Assembly (NCBI GenBank): GCA_030655735.1
Contig: JAUSPK010000200.1
Span: 1 to 13,394, forward strand
Origin: Syntrophales bacterium
Lineage (GTDB): Bacteria; Desulfobacterota; Syntrophia; Syntrophales; UBA2210
Reading direction: 5' to 3'
Length of the DNA stretch: 13,394 nucleotides
In this document: positions 6,673 through 13,394 of the stretch, one piece after another
Layout of the letters: each line of letters begins with the position of its first letter
Numbering within the stretch: the stretch's first letter is position 1
Position numbers and translations under genes: made by a program
The notes under the pieces: generated by a model
What the model saw: the letters and a program-made list of their open reading frames with translations, nothing else
Databases searched by the model: none
What the model was told of the DNA's origin: nothing

Positions 6673-7695
6673 ATGAAGGCCGTCGTCTATGACAGCATTG
6701 AACAGCTTGTGGTCCGTGACGTTCCCGTGCCGCAGCTGGGCCCGAACGAGGTCTTGATACAGGTGGTTAATACGGGGGTTTGCGGTTCGGATCACTCGAT
6801 CATCGAGAGCGGAACCCTGAGGGATGGGACGATAATCGGCCACGAGGTGAGCGGCACGGTTGCGGATGTGGGCAGGGATGTACGGGATGTGCAAACAGGG
6901 TCCCGGGTTATCGTTCGCCCTACTTATTGCGGGGAGTGCAGAGAATGCAGGATGGGGAAGCCCTACCTGTGCCAGACGGACAGGCGCACCATCGGCCTGG
7001 GTGATCTCCAGGGGGGATTTGCCGAGTATCTGAAGGTGGACCCGAGGATGCTGGTTCCGATTCCGGAGGGGGTGGATTCGCAGAATGGCGCGCTTGCCGA
7101 GGCCTTCGCGGCAGCCCTTCACGGGATATATTGTTCCAAGAGTAAGGGAGGATCGGCACTGGTCATAGGGGGCGGTTTCATAGGGCTCTCCCTCGTCAGT
7201 CTGCTGAAGGTTATGGGATTCGGCCCGATCGCCCTGTCCGAGCCCGTGGAGGAAAAGAGGGGGATTGCGGTTACCTTCGGCGTGGATATCGTCATCGACC
7301 CCTCGAACGAGAACCCTATACTACGGACAATGGATGAGACGGACGGCGCCGGTTTTGAGACCGTATTCGAATGCTCCGGACGGGGGGAATCCGTCCAGAC
7401 GGCGGTAAACGCCGCGGCAAAGGGAGGAACGGTCTGCGTGGTGAGTATCATCATGCAGAACATCGAGATCATGCCCCTTGTGCTCAACTTCAAGGAGATC
7501 TGGCTCACAGGGTCATACTCAAACACGCATGAGGAAAACAGCTGGTGCCTCAGGTGGATGGCGGAGGGAAAGATAGACGGAAGGCCGCTGATCACGGACC
7601 ATATAGGCCTGGACGACCTGCCCCGCGTATACAGAGAACGTATCCATCCGGGCAGGGCGATCAAGGTGATGCTGAAAATCGGAGAAGAGTTTTGA
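6673..7695 (+). CDS. Zinc-dependent medium-chain alcohol dehydrogenase
   Basis: A 340-residue MDR-superfamily dehydrogenase of the threonine/butanediol/sorbitol dehydrogenase type, oxidising a secondary alcohol or diol (or reducing the carbonyl) with NAD(P). Catalytic zinc ligands are C37 (GVCGSDH) and H57-E58 (GHE). The structural zinc lobe has four cysteines, C86, C89, C92 and C100. The Rossmann fold carries GGGFIG at 166-171. The C-terminal part has the usual GRAIKVMLKI strand. I chose ATG 6673, with GGGGGG at 6663-6668 and a 4-nt gap; an in-frame ATG at 6652 would overlap the transporter gene by 11 nt. It lies 10 nt after the transporter stop and 13 nt before the AOR start. It could act on an alcohol precursor of, or overflow product from, the aldehyde handled by AOR. 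Confidence 0.91.
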   Translation: MKAVVYDSIEQLVVRDVPVPQLGPNEVLIQVVNTGVCGSDHSIIESGTLRDGTIIGHEVSGTVADVGRDVRDVQTGSRVIVRPTYCGECRECRMGKPYLCQTDRRTIGLGDLQGGFAEYLKVDPRMLVPIPEGVDSQNGALAEAFAAALHGIYCSKSKGGSALVIGGGFIGLSLVSLLKVMGFGPIALSEPVEEKRGIAVTFGVDIVIDPSNENPILRTMDETDGAGFETVFECSGRGESVQTAVNAAAKGGTVCVVSIIMQNIEIMPLVLNFKEIWLTGSYSNTHEENSWCLRWMAEGKIDGRPLITDHIGLDDLPRVYRERIHPGRAIKVMLKIGEEF

Positions 7696-7708
7696 TGGGG
7701 GGGGAGGC

Positions 7709-9522
7709 ATGAACGGTTACATGGGACCACCCTGAAAATAGATCTAACCAGCGGCTCCATCGAGAAAAAGCCCCTCGACCCTTCTCTGGCGCGGATGTTT
7801 CTGGGGGGAAACGGGTTCGCCGCGAAGTTTATTTATGACCTCGTTCCCCACACGGCGGATCCCCTCTCCGAGGAGAATATCGTGGTCTTCGCGACGGGTC
7901 CCTTCACCGGATCGCCGGTGTGGGGCACGGGGCGGGGGCACCTCGCCTCCCTATCGCCCCAGACGGGGATGTTTTGTGATTCCAACTTCGGGGGAGACTT
8001 TGCCTCGATGCTGAAGGGTTCCGGATTCGACGCCGTGATTATCTCGGGCAGGGCCCCGGCACCCGTCTATGTCTCGATCCATGATGTAGACGCGCGCGTC
8101 AGGGACGCGAAGGACCTGTGGGGGAAGTCCACGGGAGAGACACACCGGATGCTGGTCGAACGAGAGGGGAAGAGAGTAGAGAGCGCGGTTATCGGACCTG
8201 CGGGGGAAAACGGGGTCGTCTTCGCCGACGTTATGTGCAGCGGTTCGCGAGTGAGCGCCGCCGGGAGGGGGGGCATCGGTGCCGTCCTTGGGGCAAAAAA
8301 TTGCAAGGGTATCGTGGTAGAGGGTACGGGAAAGACAGGTATTGCCTATCCGGACGACCTCCGGTCCTACATGAAAACCGTCTTGTCCGATGTGAAGGGT
8401 AAGGCCGCGGCACTGAGTTCGATGGGAACCCCCTTTCTGGTGGAGGTGATTAATGCGAGGGGGATGCTCTGCACACGCAACAACACGCGAGAGACCTTTG
8501 ACCATGCGGGGGATATAAGCGGCGAATTCATAAGGGAGAACTATCAGAAAAAGAGCGTCGCCTGCCGCGGATGTCCGGTGGCGTGCGGCAAGATTGTGTC
8601 GGTTCCGCATGGGGCATTCTCCGATCGAGACGTCAAGATGCCGGAATATGAGACCCTCTATGCCATGGGGTCGATGCTAGATAATGGCGATATCGTGTCG
8701 ATCTTCAACGGCAACGCCATGTGTGATGAGATGGGGATGGATACCATCAGCTTCGGCGTCACCCTCGCCTTTCTTACGGAATGCGTGGAGAGGGGCATTA
8801 TAGGCGAGGATGAACTCAAGACGAAGATATCATTCGGGGGATGGGATAATCTGTCCGAGATAGCGAAGAAGACCGCGCTGCGGGAGGATGGGATCGGCCG
8901 CCTCCTCTCCCTCGGTTCCGAACGACTCTCCGAGCTGCTCGGCCATGATTCATACAAGTTCCTCTATGCGCGTCAGGGGCTTGAAATGGCGGGGCATTCG
9001 GCCCGCGGGCTGCAGGGCATGGGTCTCGCCTATGCAACCTCGACGCGCGGCGGGAGTCACCATGACGCGCGTCCCAACTACTCGGATTCGGACGCCGGTA
9101 CCGGTTTTGACGAACAGGCGCAGTACTGTCTCGACAGCGAGCACAACACCGCGATAGGAGATTCCCTCGTTATCTGCCGGTTCATACAGGAGAGGGCGTT
9201 CGGGGTTCGGCCTGCCGATGCGTACATCCCGGCGTTGCGTTCTGTCACCGGGTGGGACATCGACCTGGGGGAACTGAAGGACATCGGCGAGAGGATATAT
9301 AACCTGGAGCGCATCATCAATGTGAAGAGGGGCGCGAACCGCTTGACCGCCATGCTCCCCTACCGTGTCATGAATGAGCCTGTCCCGGACGGTCCGTGCA
9401 GGGGCAGACATGTGCCGCAGGCTCAGCTGGACGGGATGCTTGACAGCTACTACCGGTTGCGAGGATGGGACAGAAACGGTGTGCCTCTGGACGGTACGCT
9501 TGCGAGACTGGGCCTTGCATGA
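7709..9522 (+). CDS. aor: Aldehyde:ferredoxin oxidoreductase (tungsten), with a frameshift near its start
   Basis: AOR oxidises an aldehyde to the carboxylic acid in the cytoplasm and reduces ferredoxin, using tungstopterin and one [4Fe-4S] cluster. Counted from the uninterrupted ATG at 7795 (575 aa), the cluster ligands are C257, C260, C264 (CRGCPVAC) and C461 (DSLVIC). With 29 missing N-terminal residues added, the protein is 604 aa and these become 286/289/293/490, close to the Pyrococcus furiosus enzyme (605 aa). Pterin-domain signatures include GDSNFGG-like FCDSNFGGDF, AAGRGGIGAVLGAKN and YATSTRGGSHHDARP. The natural start is ATG 7709 after a G-rich ribosome-binding stretch (7697-7707), encoding MNGYMG. 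That frame stops at TGA 7733, while the family-typical GTTLKIDLTSG continues one frame away. One G missing at 7723-7725 explains this. It may be a sequencing error, a real mutation, or a shorter protein from 7795. Confidence 0.88.
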
Positions 9523-9546
9523 AGAGGCACCCGTGAAAGGCAGGAG

Positions 9547-10179
9547 ATGGGGTTAATAGAGAGACGAGAACGAGAAAAAAGGCAGAGACGAGAGCAGATA
9601 TTGAATGCGGCGCGCGGGCTGCTATTCAGGAAGGGTATCGATGCCACATCGATGAACCAGATCGCGAGAGACGCGGAGCTGAGTGTCGGCACCCTCTACC
9701 TATATTTCAGAAATAAGGAAAGCCTCTTTGCGGCGTTGCAAGAAGAGGGCCTTGATCTCCTCTACACGAAGATACAAGAGGAGAGTGAGCAAGGGTCAAC
9801 CCCCCGCGAGAAGCTTGAGCGCATGGCGCTTGCCTATCTCGATTTCAGTGAGGAACACCGCAAATATTTTGATATCATGAATTATTTTCTTGCCGCGCCG
9901 GAGATTTTATTTTCCTCCCGCCTGAAGTCCCGGGTCGACAAACACGCCAAGAGGATCCTTTCGGTCATTGAATCCGTACTGAAGGAGGGTGTCCTGAAGG
10001 AGACAGACGAGAGAGAAATACGGCGTCTGGCGATCGTCTTCTGTTCAACCCTCCATGGGATGCTGCAGTTCAAGAAATTTCAAAACACCGTCCTGCAGGA
10101 TGAAGATTTTCGGGACCTCTACCGGTACAGTTGTGGCTGTATTATCACCTCTGACCTGTTTCAGCCCCCAAAGTGCTAG
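9547..10179 (+). CDS. TetR/AcrR-family transcriptional regulator
   Basis: A 210-residue one-domain-plus-ligand-pocket regulator. The N-terminal 65 residues form the TetR DNA-binding fold: a basic RREQILNAARGLLFRKG helix, then the helix-turn-helix TSMNQIARDAELSVGTLYLYF, followed by the classical KESLFAAL helix. The rest is all-helical with no strong match to a characterised ligand class. ATG 9547 is preceded by AAAGG six nt upstream (9536-9540), with AGGAG touching the start codon. It begins 24 nt after the AOR stop and is last in the operon. It most likely represses its own operon through the palindrome at 2378-2392 and is released by a pathway intermediate, possibly a CoA thioester or aromatic acid (inference). 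Confidence 0.92.
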   Translation: MGLIERREREKRQRREQILNAARGLLFRKGIDATSMNQIARDAELSVGTLYLYFRNKESLFAALQEEGLDLLYTKIQEESEQGSTPREKLERMALAYLDFSEEHRKYFDIMNYFLAAPEILFSSRLKSRVDKHAKRILSVIESVLKEGVLKETDEREIRRLAIVFCSTLHGMLQFKKFQNTVLQDEDFRDLYRYSCGCIITSDLFQPPKC

Positions 10180-10207
10180 AGACTCACGCACCGTGCCGTG
10201 GGGTATG

Positions 10208-10263
10208 TGATCCCCTCTTTGAAAAAGGTCTCCCCTTCTTTCAAGCGAGAAAGAGCGGGATCA
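10208..10263. repeat. Long imperfect hairpin downstream of the TetR gene
   Basis: TGATCCCCTCTTT (10208-10220) pairs with AAAGAG-C-GGGATCA (10250-10263), a 13-bp stem with one bulged C at 10256. The loop can form a second stem (GAAA...AGG with CCT...TTTC). It begins 29 nt after the TetR stop. There is no T-run after it, so it is more likely a 3'-end stabilising structure or a dispersed repeat than a standard terminator. Confidence 0.5.
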
Positions 10264-10291
10264 TATTGCATCGGCGGGGGCAACATTGTTC

Positions 10292-10320
10292 TTGACGGGC
10301 GAGCCCGTTTTCACTAACAT
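10292..10320 (+). promoter_or_regulatory. Candidate promoter for pdxST
   Basis: TTGACG (10292-10297), 17 nt, then TAACAT (10315-10320) is a plausible sigma-70 promoter 59 nt before the GTG of pdxS. The -10 matches consensus at four of six bases. It overlaps the small GC hairpin at 10295-10308, so the same bases may serve as either signal. Confidence 0.45.
10295..10311 (+). terminator. Possible weak terminator hairpin before pdxS
   Basis: ACGGG-CGAG-CCCGT (five pairs, four-base loop, 10295-10308) is followed by TTT (10309-10311). It could end readthrough from the TetR operon. The stem is short and the T-run poor, and it overlaps the promoter candidate, so it is tentative. Confidence 0.3.
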
Positions 10321-10329
10321 GAACTGATA

Positions 10330-10361
10330 ATAGCTTCGCAAGAGCTGGGTAAGCGAAGTAT
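10330..10361 (+). promoter_or_regulatory. Hairpin in the pdxS leader
   Basis: ATA-G-CTTCGC (10330-10339) pairs with GCGAAGTAT (10353-10361) with one bulged G, leaving a 13-nt loop. It ends just before the GGGAGG ribosome-binding site of pdxS (10365-10370). It may shape translation or stability of the pdxST mRNA. It does not resemble a riboswitch class I recognise. Confidence 0.35.
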
Positions 10362-10379
10362 CATGGGAGGTGTACGGAA

Positions 10380-11261
10380 GTGGACAAAAAGAGATATGAA
10401 CTGAATGTCCAGTTGGCCCAGATGTTGAAGGGCGGAGTTATCATGGACGTTGTCAGTGTGGAACACGCAAAAATCGCCGAAGAGGCGGGAGCCGTTGCGG
10501 TTATGGCCCTCGAGCGTGTCCCCTCGGATATTCGCAAGGAGGGCGGGGTCGCCCGCATGTCTGACCCTGAGCTCATCGCACAGATCAAAGAGACTGTATC
10601 GATACCGGTGATGGCCAAGGCGCGCATCGGCCATTTTGTCGAGGCCCAGATTCTTGAGGTCCTGAAGATCGACTATATTGACGAGAGCGAGGTCCTTACC
10701 CCCGCCGACGAGGAGTGCCATATCGACAAGACCCGGTTCGCGATTCCCTTCGTATGCGGGGCCCGCAACCTGGGTGAGGCCCTGCGACGCATATCAGAGG
10801 GGGCAGCCATGATCCGCACCAAAGGGGAAGCCGGGACGGGAAACGTGGTCGAGGCGGTCCGCCATATCCGGACGGTGAATCGTGAAATCAGACAGCTCAT
10901 CAATATGCCGGTGGAGGAAGTCACCCCTTTCGCCAAGGCCAACGGGTTCTCCCATGAACTTGCGCTCCAGGTTCGAGCGCTGGGCAGATTGCCCGTCGTC
11001 AACTTTGCGGCGGGGGGTATTGCAACGCCCGCGGACGCGGCCCTGATGATGCAACTGGGATGCGACGGGGTGTTCGTCGGGTCCGGAATATTCAAGTCGG
11101 AAGACCCGGCGAAGCGCGCCAGGGCGATAGTCAAGGCAACGGCATACTACAACGATCCGGCAAAGGTACTGGAGGCATCGATGGGTCTTGGGAGTGCCAT
11201 GCCCGGGATCGAGATCTCCGACATCCCGGAGACACAGATACTGGCAAAGCGTGGATGGTAA
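10380..11261 (+). CDS. pdxS: Pyridoxal 5'-phosphate synthase lyase subunit PdxS
   Basis: A 293-residue TIM-barrel PLP synthase subunit, full length for the family. It makes pyridoxal 5'-phosphate from ribose 5-phosphate, glyceraldehyde 3-phosphate and ammonia supplied by PdxT, in a 12+12 cytoplasmic complex. Conserved elements are D23 (MDVVSVEHA), K80 (VMAKARIGHFVEAQ, the lysine forming the ribose phosphate imine), K148 (MIRTKGEAGTGN, the second catalytic lysine), LGRLPVVNFAAGGIATPADAA and GCDGVFVGSGIFKS. The start is GTG 10380 with GGGAGG nine nt upstream. It overlaps pdxT and is separated from the catabolic operon by a 200-nt leader with its own candidate promoter. PLP supply is a general need and need not be tied to the neighbouring pathway. 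Confidence 0.98.
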   Translation: MDKKRYELNVQLAQMLKGGVIMDVVSVEHAKIAEEAGAVAVMALERVPSDIRKEGGVARMSDPELIAQIKETVSIPVMAKARIGHFVEAQILEVLKIDYIDESEVLTPADEECHIDKTRFAIPFVCGARNLGEALRRISEGAAMIRTKGEAGTGNVVEAVRHIRTVNREIRQLINMPVEEVTPFAKANGFSHELALQVRALGRLPVVNFAAGGIATPADAALMMQLGCDGVFVGSGIFKSEDPAKRARAIVKATAYYNDPAKVLEASMGLGSAMPGIEISDIPETQILAKRGW

Positions 11262-11935
11262 CTTCCGTGAGAGGGGCAGCGAAACATACTATCGGCGTGC
11301 TTGATCTCCAGGGGGATGTCGCCGAACACCTTGACCATCTGGAGCGTCTTGGCATTGCCGCCATTCGGGTAAAGGAATCCTCGGATCTTGCACACCTCGC
11401 GGGATTGATCATACCGGGGGGCGAAAGCACCTGCCTGGCGCGGCTCTTGGACATTTTCGGAATCAAAGACTGTATACTCCATGAGTTTCAGCGCGGGCTG
11501 AAACTCTGGGGGACCTGTGCGGGGGCGATCCTTCTCGCCGGCAAGGTCGTTGGTGAAGAAACCTTTCTTCCCCTCATCGATATCGAGATTCAGAGAAACG
11601 CCTTTGGCAGTCAGCTGGACAGTTTTGTCTCTGAGGCCCTGATCCCCCCTGTGGCACAGGACCCTATGCCCCTTACCTTTATCCGCGCCCCAAAGATTAC
11701 GCGGGTCGGCGAAGGTGTTGATGTCCTGCTCCGGCACGATGGTTATATCGCGGCCGCGGAAAGCCCCGATGTCCTGGTGACGGTCTTTCACCCGGAGCTG
11801 ACCCCCTCTCTCGCGTTCCATCGCTATTTTGCCTTGAAGTGCGGCCTCACACCCTCCATGGAGGAAGAATTTCCCCTGATCGATTCCATGTGGAACAGCA
11901 GGAGCTGGACCCGGTATACCCGTCTTGGATTTTGA
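11255..11935 (+). CDS. pdxT: Pyridoxal 5'-phosphate synthase glutaminase subunit PdxT
   Basis: A class I glutamine amidotransferase that hydrolyses glutamine and channels ammonia to PdxS. The 226-residue product has the family segments GVLDLQGDVAEH at 14-25, PGGEST at 54-59, the nucleophile C88 in GTCAGA, the RNAFGSQLDSF hallmark at 114-124, and the H179/E181 pair in FHPEL. The ATG at 11255 overlaps the pdxS stop by 7 nt, indicating translational coupling. GTG at 11267 is an alternative that drops four residues. The protein is longer than the usual ~190-200 residues, mainly through a C-terminal tail of about 25 residues after FALKCG that ends in SRSWTRYTRLGF. No recognisable domain is seen in the tail. 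Confidence 0.96.
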   Translation: MVTSVRGAAKHTIGVLDLQGDVAEHLDHLERLGIAAIRVKESSDLAHLAGLIIPGGESTCLARLLDIFGIKDCILHEFQRGLKLWGTCAGAILLAGKVVGEETFLPLIDIEIQRNAFGSQLDSFVSEALIPPVAQDPMPLTFIRAPKITRVGEGVDVLLRHDGYIAAAESPDVLVTVFHPELTPSLAFHRYFALKCGLTPSMEEEFPLIDSMWNSRSWTRYTRLGF

Positions 11936-11985
11936 GACGTTGCAAGAAGCCGGGCTCTAACGTATCGTTGGAGGCGCGACAAATA

Positions 11986-12003
11986 TCCCCTGGGGGAGAG
12001 GGT
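11986..12003. repeat. Partial REP-like sequence downstream of pdxT
   Basis: TCCCCTGGGGGAGAGGGT (11986-12003) shares GGGAGAGGGT with the element at 5039-5073 and has a tight TCCCC/GGGGA stem. It is probably a truncated member of the same dispersed family. It sits 50 nt after the pdxT stop and could also act in 3'-end formation. Confidence 0.35.
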
Positions 12004-12043
12004 GTAGCGAAGGGCTGATAGTCATCCATCCCCGAATCATATG

Positions 12044-12072
12044 GTGACAGGGTACGATAAATGCAGTATAAA
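12044..12072 (+). promoter_or_regulatory. Candidate sigma-70 promoter for the PaaK-like gene
   Basis: GTGACA (12044-12049), a 17-nt spacer and TATAAA (12067-12072) resemble a vegetative promoter about 138 nt upstream of the ligase start. The 275-nt gap after pdxT supports a separate transcription unit. The remainder of the gap shows no convincing gene. Confidence 0.45.
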
Positions 12073-12210
12073 GAAACCGGCAAAAATGGTGGCAAAGAAT
12101 CGAGGGAAGAGAGATCCTCGGAGAAACAATCTGGATCCATACCCAGAAAAGGTGCGTTTGAATATTGGAAAGAAATCGAGGCGCGGTCCCGAAGATGAGG
12201 AGGTTACACT

Positions 12211-13394
12211 ATGATTTTTAACGAGGAGTTCGAAACGCTCCCCCGGGAGGCACTGGAGGCCCTTCAGCTGAAAAGGCTCCAGCAGGTGGTCAAGCGTGTC
12301 TATCACACGGTTGGTTTCTATAAGCGGGCATTCGATGAGGCAGGCGTGACACCTGATGACATTCGTACACTGGATGACATGAGGAGGCTCCCCTTTACGA
12401 TCAAACAGGACCTTCGGGACAATTACCCCTTTGGTCTGTTTGCGGTCCCTATGAGCAATATCGTGAGGCTCCACGCGTCGTCAGGCACCACCGGCAAACC
12501 GACGGTCGTGGGGTACACCCGTAGAGATATCGAAACGTGGTCGAACCTGATGGCGCGGTCGTTCGTGGCGGCGGGTCTGACCAGCAATGACGTGATACAT
12601 AACGCTTACGGCTACGGCCTGTTCACAGGCGGGCTTGGCGCCCATTACGGTGCTGAGAGGCTCGGCGCGAGTGTAATCCCCATGTCCGGCGGAAGCACGA
12701 AAAAACAGATCATGATCCTGCAGGATTTCGGGCCGACGGCCATCTGCTGCACCCCGTCATACGCCCTCTACCTCGCGGAGCAGGGAGAAGAGATGGGGGT
12801 GGATATGCGGTCTCTCCGGCTGAGAGTGGGCATCCTTGGGGCCGAGCCCTGGAGTGAGCGGATGCGGCAGGAGATAGAGGATCGGCTGGGGATCAGCGCA
12901 CTGGACATCTACGGGCTCTCGGAGATTATAGGCCCCGGCGTGGCGATAGAATGCGCGGAAGGAAGAGATGGTCTGCATATCTTCGAAGACCACTTCATCG
13001 TGGAGACGATCAACCCCGCGACAGGGGAGAATGTCCCCTACGGCGAAGAGGGGGAGCTGGTCTTTACCTCTCTCACCAAGGAGGCGTTTCCCCTGATCAG
13101 GTACCGGACGAGGGATCTGTCCCGTCTGATGGAAGAGCCGTGCAAGTGTGGGAGGACGCACGTCCGCATGGCCCGCGTATCCGGACGCAGCGATGACATG
13201 CTCATCATACGGGGGGTAAATGTATTCCCGTCGCAGATCGAGAGCGTCCTCCTCGGCATAGAGGGCCTTGAACCCCATTATCAACTTATTGTGGATCGGG
13301 AGGGGGCACTGGATACCCTGGAGATACACGTTGAGATGAGTGAGAATCTGTTCTCCGATGAGATCAAGACCCTACAGAATATCGAGAGGCGCAT
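12211..13394 (+). CDS. Phenylacetate-CoA ligase (PaaK) family protein (3' partial)
   Basis: The first 394 residues of an AMP-forming aryl-acid:CoA ligase; the frame stays open to the right edge and the family is usually about 430-440 residues, so little is missing. These enzymes activate phenylacetate or related acids with ATP to an acyl-adenylate and then a CoA thioester in the cytoplasm. Visible motifs are the phosphate loop SSGTTGKPT at 90-98, YGLSE at 234-238, YRTRD at 298-302, a CKCGRTH segment from C311, and RGVNVFP at 334-340. The N terminus (ETLPREALEALQLKRLQ) is typical of the PaaK group. ATG 12211 has GAGGAGG at 12197-12203 seven nt upstream. It could activate the acid made by AOR, but it is on a separate unit and several paralogues with different substrates are common, so the substrate is open. 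Confidence 0.93.
   Translation, partial: MIFNEEFETLPREALEALQLKRLQQVVKRVYHTVGFYKRAFDEAGVTPDDIRTLDDMRRLPFTIKQDLRDNYPFGLFAVPMSNIVRLHASSGTTGKPTVVGYTRRDIETWSNLMARSFVAAGLTSNDVIHNAYGYGLFTGGLGAHYGAERLGASVIPMSGGSTKKQIMILQDFGPTAICCTPSYALYLAEQGEEMGVDMRSLRLRVGILGAEPWSERMRQEIEDRLGISALDIYGLSEIIGPGVAIECAEGRDGLHIFEDHFIVETINPATGENVPYGEEGELVFTSLTKEAFPLIRYRTRDLSRLMEEPCKCGRTHVRMARVSGRSDDMLIIRGVNVFPSQIESVLLGIEGLEPHYQLIVDREGALDTLEIHVEMSENLFSDEIKTLQNIERR

Noticed and set aside
7709..7740. Programmed -1 ribosomal frameshifting in the AOR gene
   Set aside because: The bases around 7723 do not form an X-XXY-YYZ slippery heptamer, and a shift within the first six codons would be unusual. A missing G is simpler.
7951..8610. 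Minus-strand 219-codon open frame inside the AOR gene
   Set aside because: Antisense shadow caused by high GC; no ribosome-binding site of note and no recognisable fold.
12061..12198. A 45-codon open frame (MQYKETGKNGG...) ending on the ligase ribosome-binding site
   Set aside because: It has only a weak AGGG upstream, a lysine/arginine/glutamate-rich composition without any known match, and a good promoter -10 (12067-12072) lies inside its first codons. Chance is likelier.
12757..13329. Minus-strand 190-codon open frame opposite the PaaK-like gene
   Set aside because: The plus strand encodes an intact ligase with all adenylation motifs across this stretch; the antisense product shows none.

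Overview
The window looks like chromosomal DNA of a strictly anaerobic, fairly GC-rich bacterium, most likely of the former Deltaproteobacteria (Desulfobacterota). This is inferred from three things: a tungsten-type aldehyde:ferredoxin oxidoreductase, a PaaK-type ligase and LivK-type binding protein, and REP-like intergenic repeats of the ccctctccc...gggagaggg kind. No rRNA, tRNA, CRISPR array, transposase or phage gene is visible.

Layout. (1) 1-970, plus strand: 3' part of a periplasmic amino-acid/amide-type ABC substrate-binding protein, ended by a strong terminator. (2) 971-1264: a short convergent spacer holding that terminator, a perfect 10-bp inverted repeat, a 12-bp direct repeat and remnants of a dispersed repeat. 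(3) 1265-2212, minus strand: a BASS (bile acid:sodium symporter) family transporter. (4) 2213-2435: a divergent control region with a near-consensus sigma-70 promoter (TTGACA-N17-TATACA) facing right. A perfect palindrome ATGAAT-GGT-ATTCAT follows the -10 directly. (5) 2436-10179, plus strand: a probable operon of short-chain dehydrogenase, benzaldehyde-lyase/acetolactate-synthase-like ThDP enzyme, DASS (SLC13) anion transporter, zinc-dependent medium-chain alcohol dehydrogenase, aldehyde:ferredoxin oxidoreductase (AOR) and TetR-family regulator. (6) 10180-10379: leader and terminator region. (7) 10380-11935: pdxS-pdxT, the two subunits of DXP-independent pyridoxal phosphate synthase. (8) 12211 to the window end: a PaaK-like aryl-acid CoA ligase, cut by the window edge.

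How the genes may work together (inference). The DASS carrier would import an organic anion. The SDR and Zn-ADH would set the redox level of hydroxyl and carbonyl groups. The ThDP enzyme would cleave a C-C bond next to a carbonyl and release an aldehyde, and AOR would oxidise the aldehyde to an acid while reducing ferredoxin. The PaaK-like ligase could then activate the acid as a CoA thioester. The TetR protein at the operon end is the natural candidate to bind the palindrome at the operon promoter. The substrate cannot be told from the sequence; acyloins or vicinal diols, 2-hydroxyacyl-CoAs and 2-keto acids all fit the family chemistry.

The most striking anomaly is at the 5' end of the AOR gene. 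The first codons (ATG at 7709) are in a different frame from the rest, and one missing G in the run at 7723-7725 accounts for it exactly.
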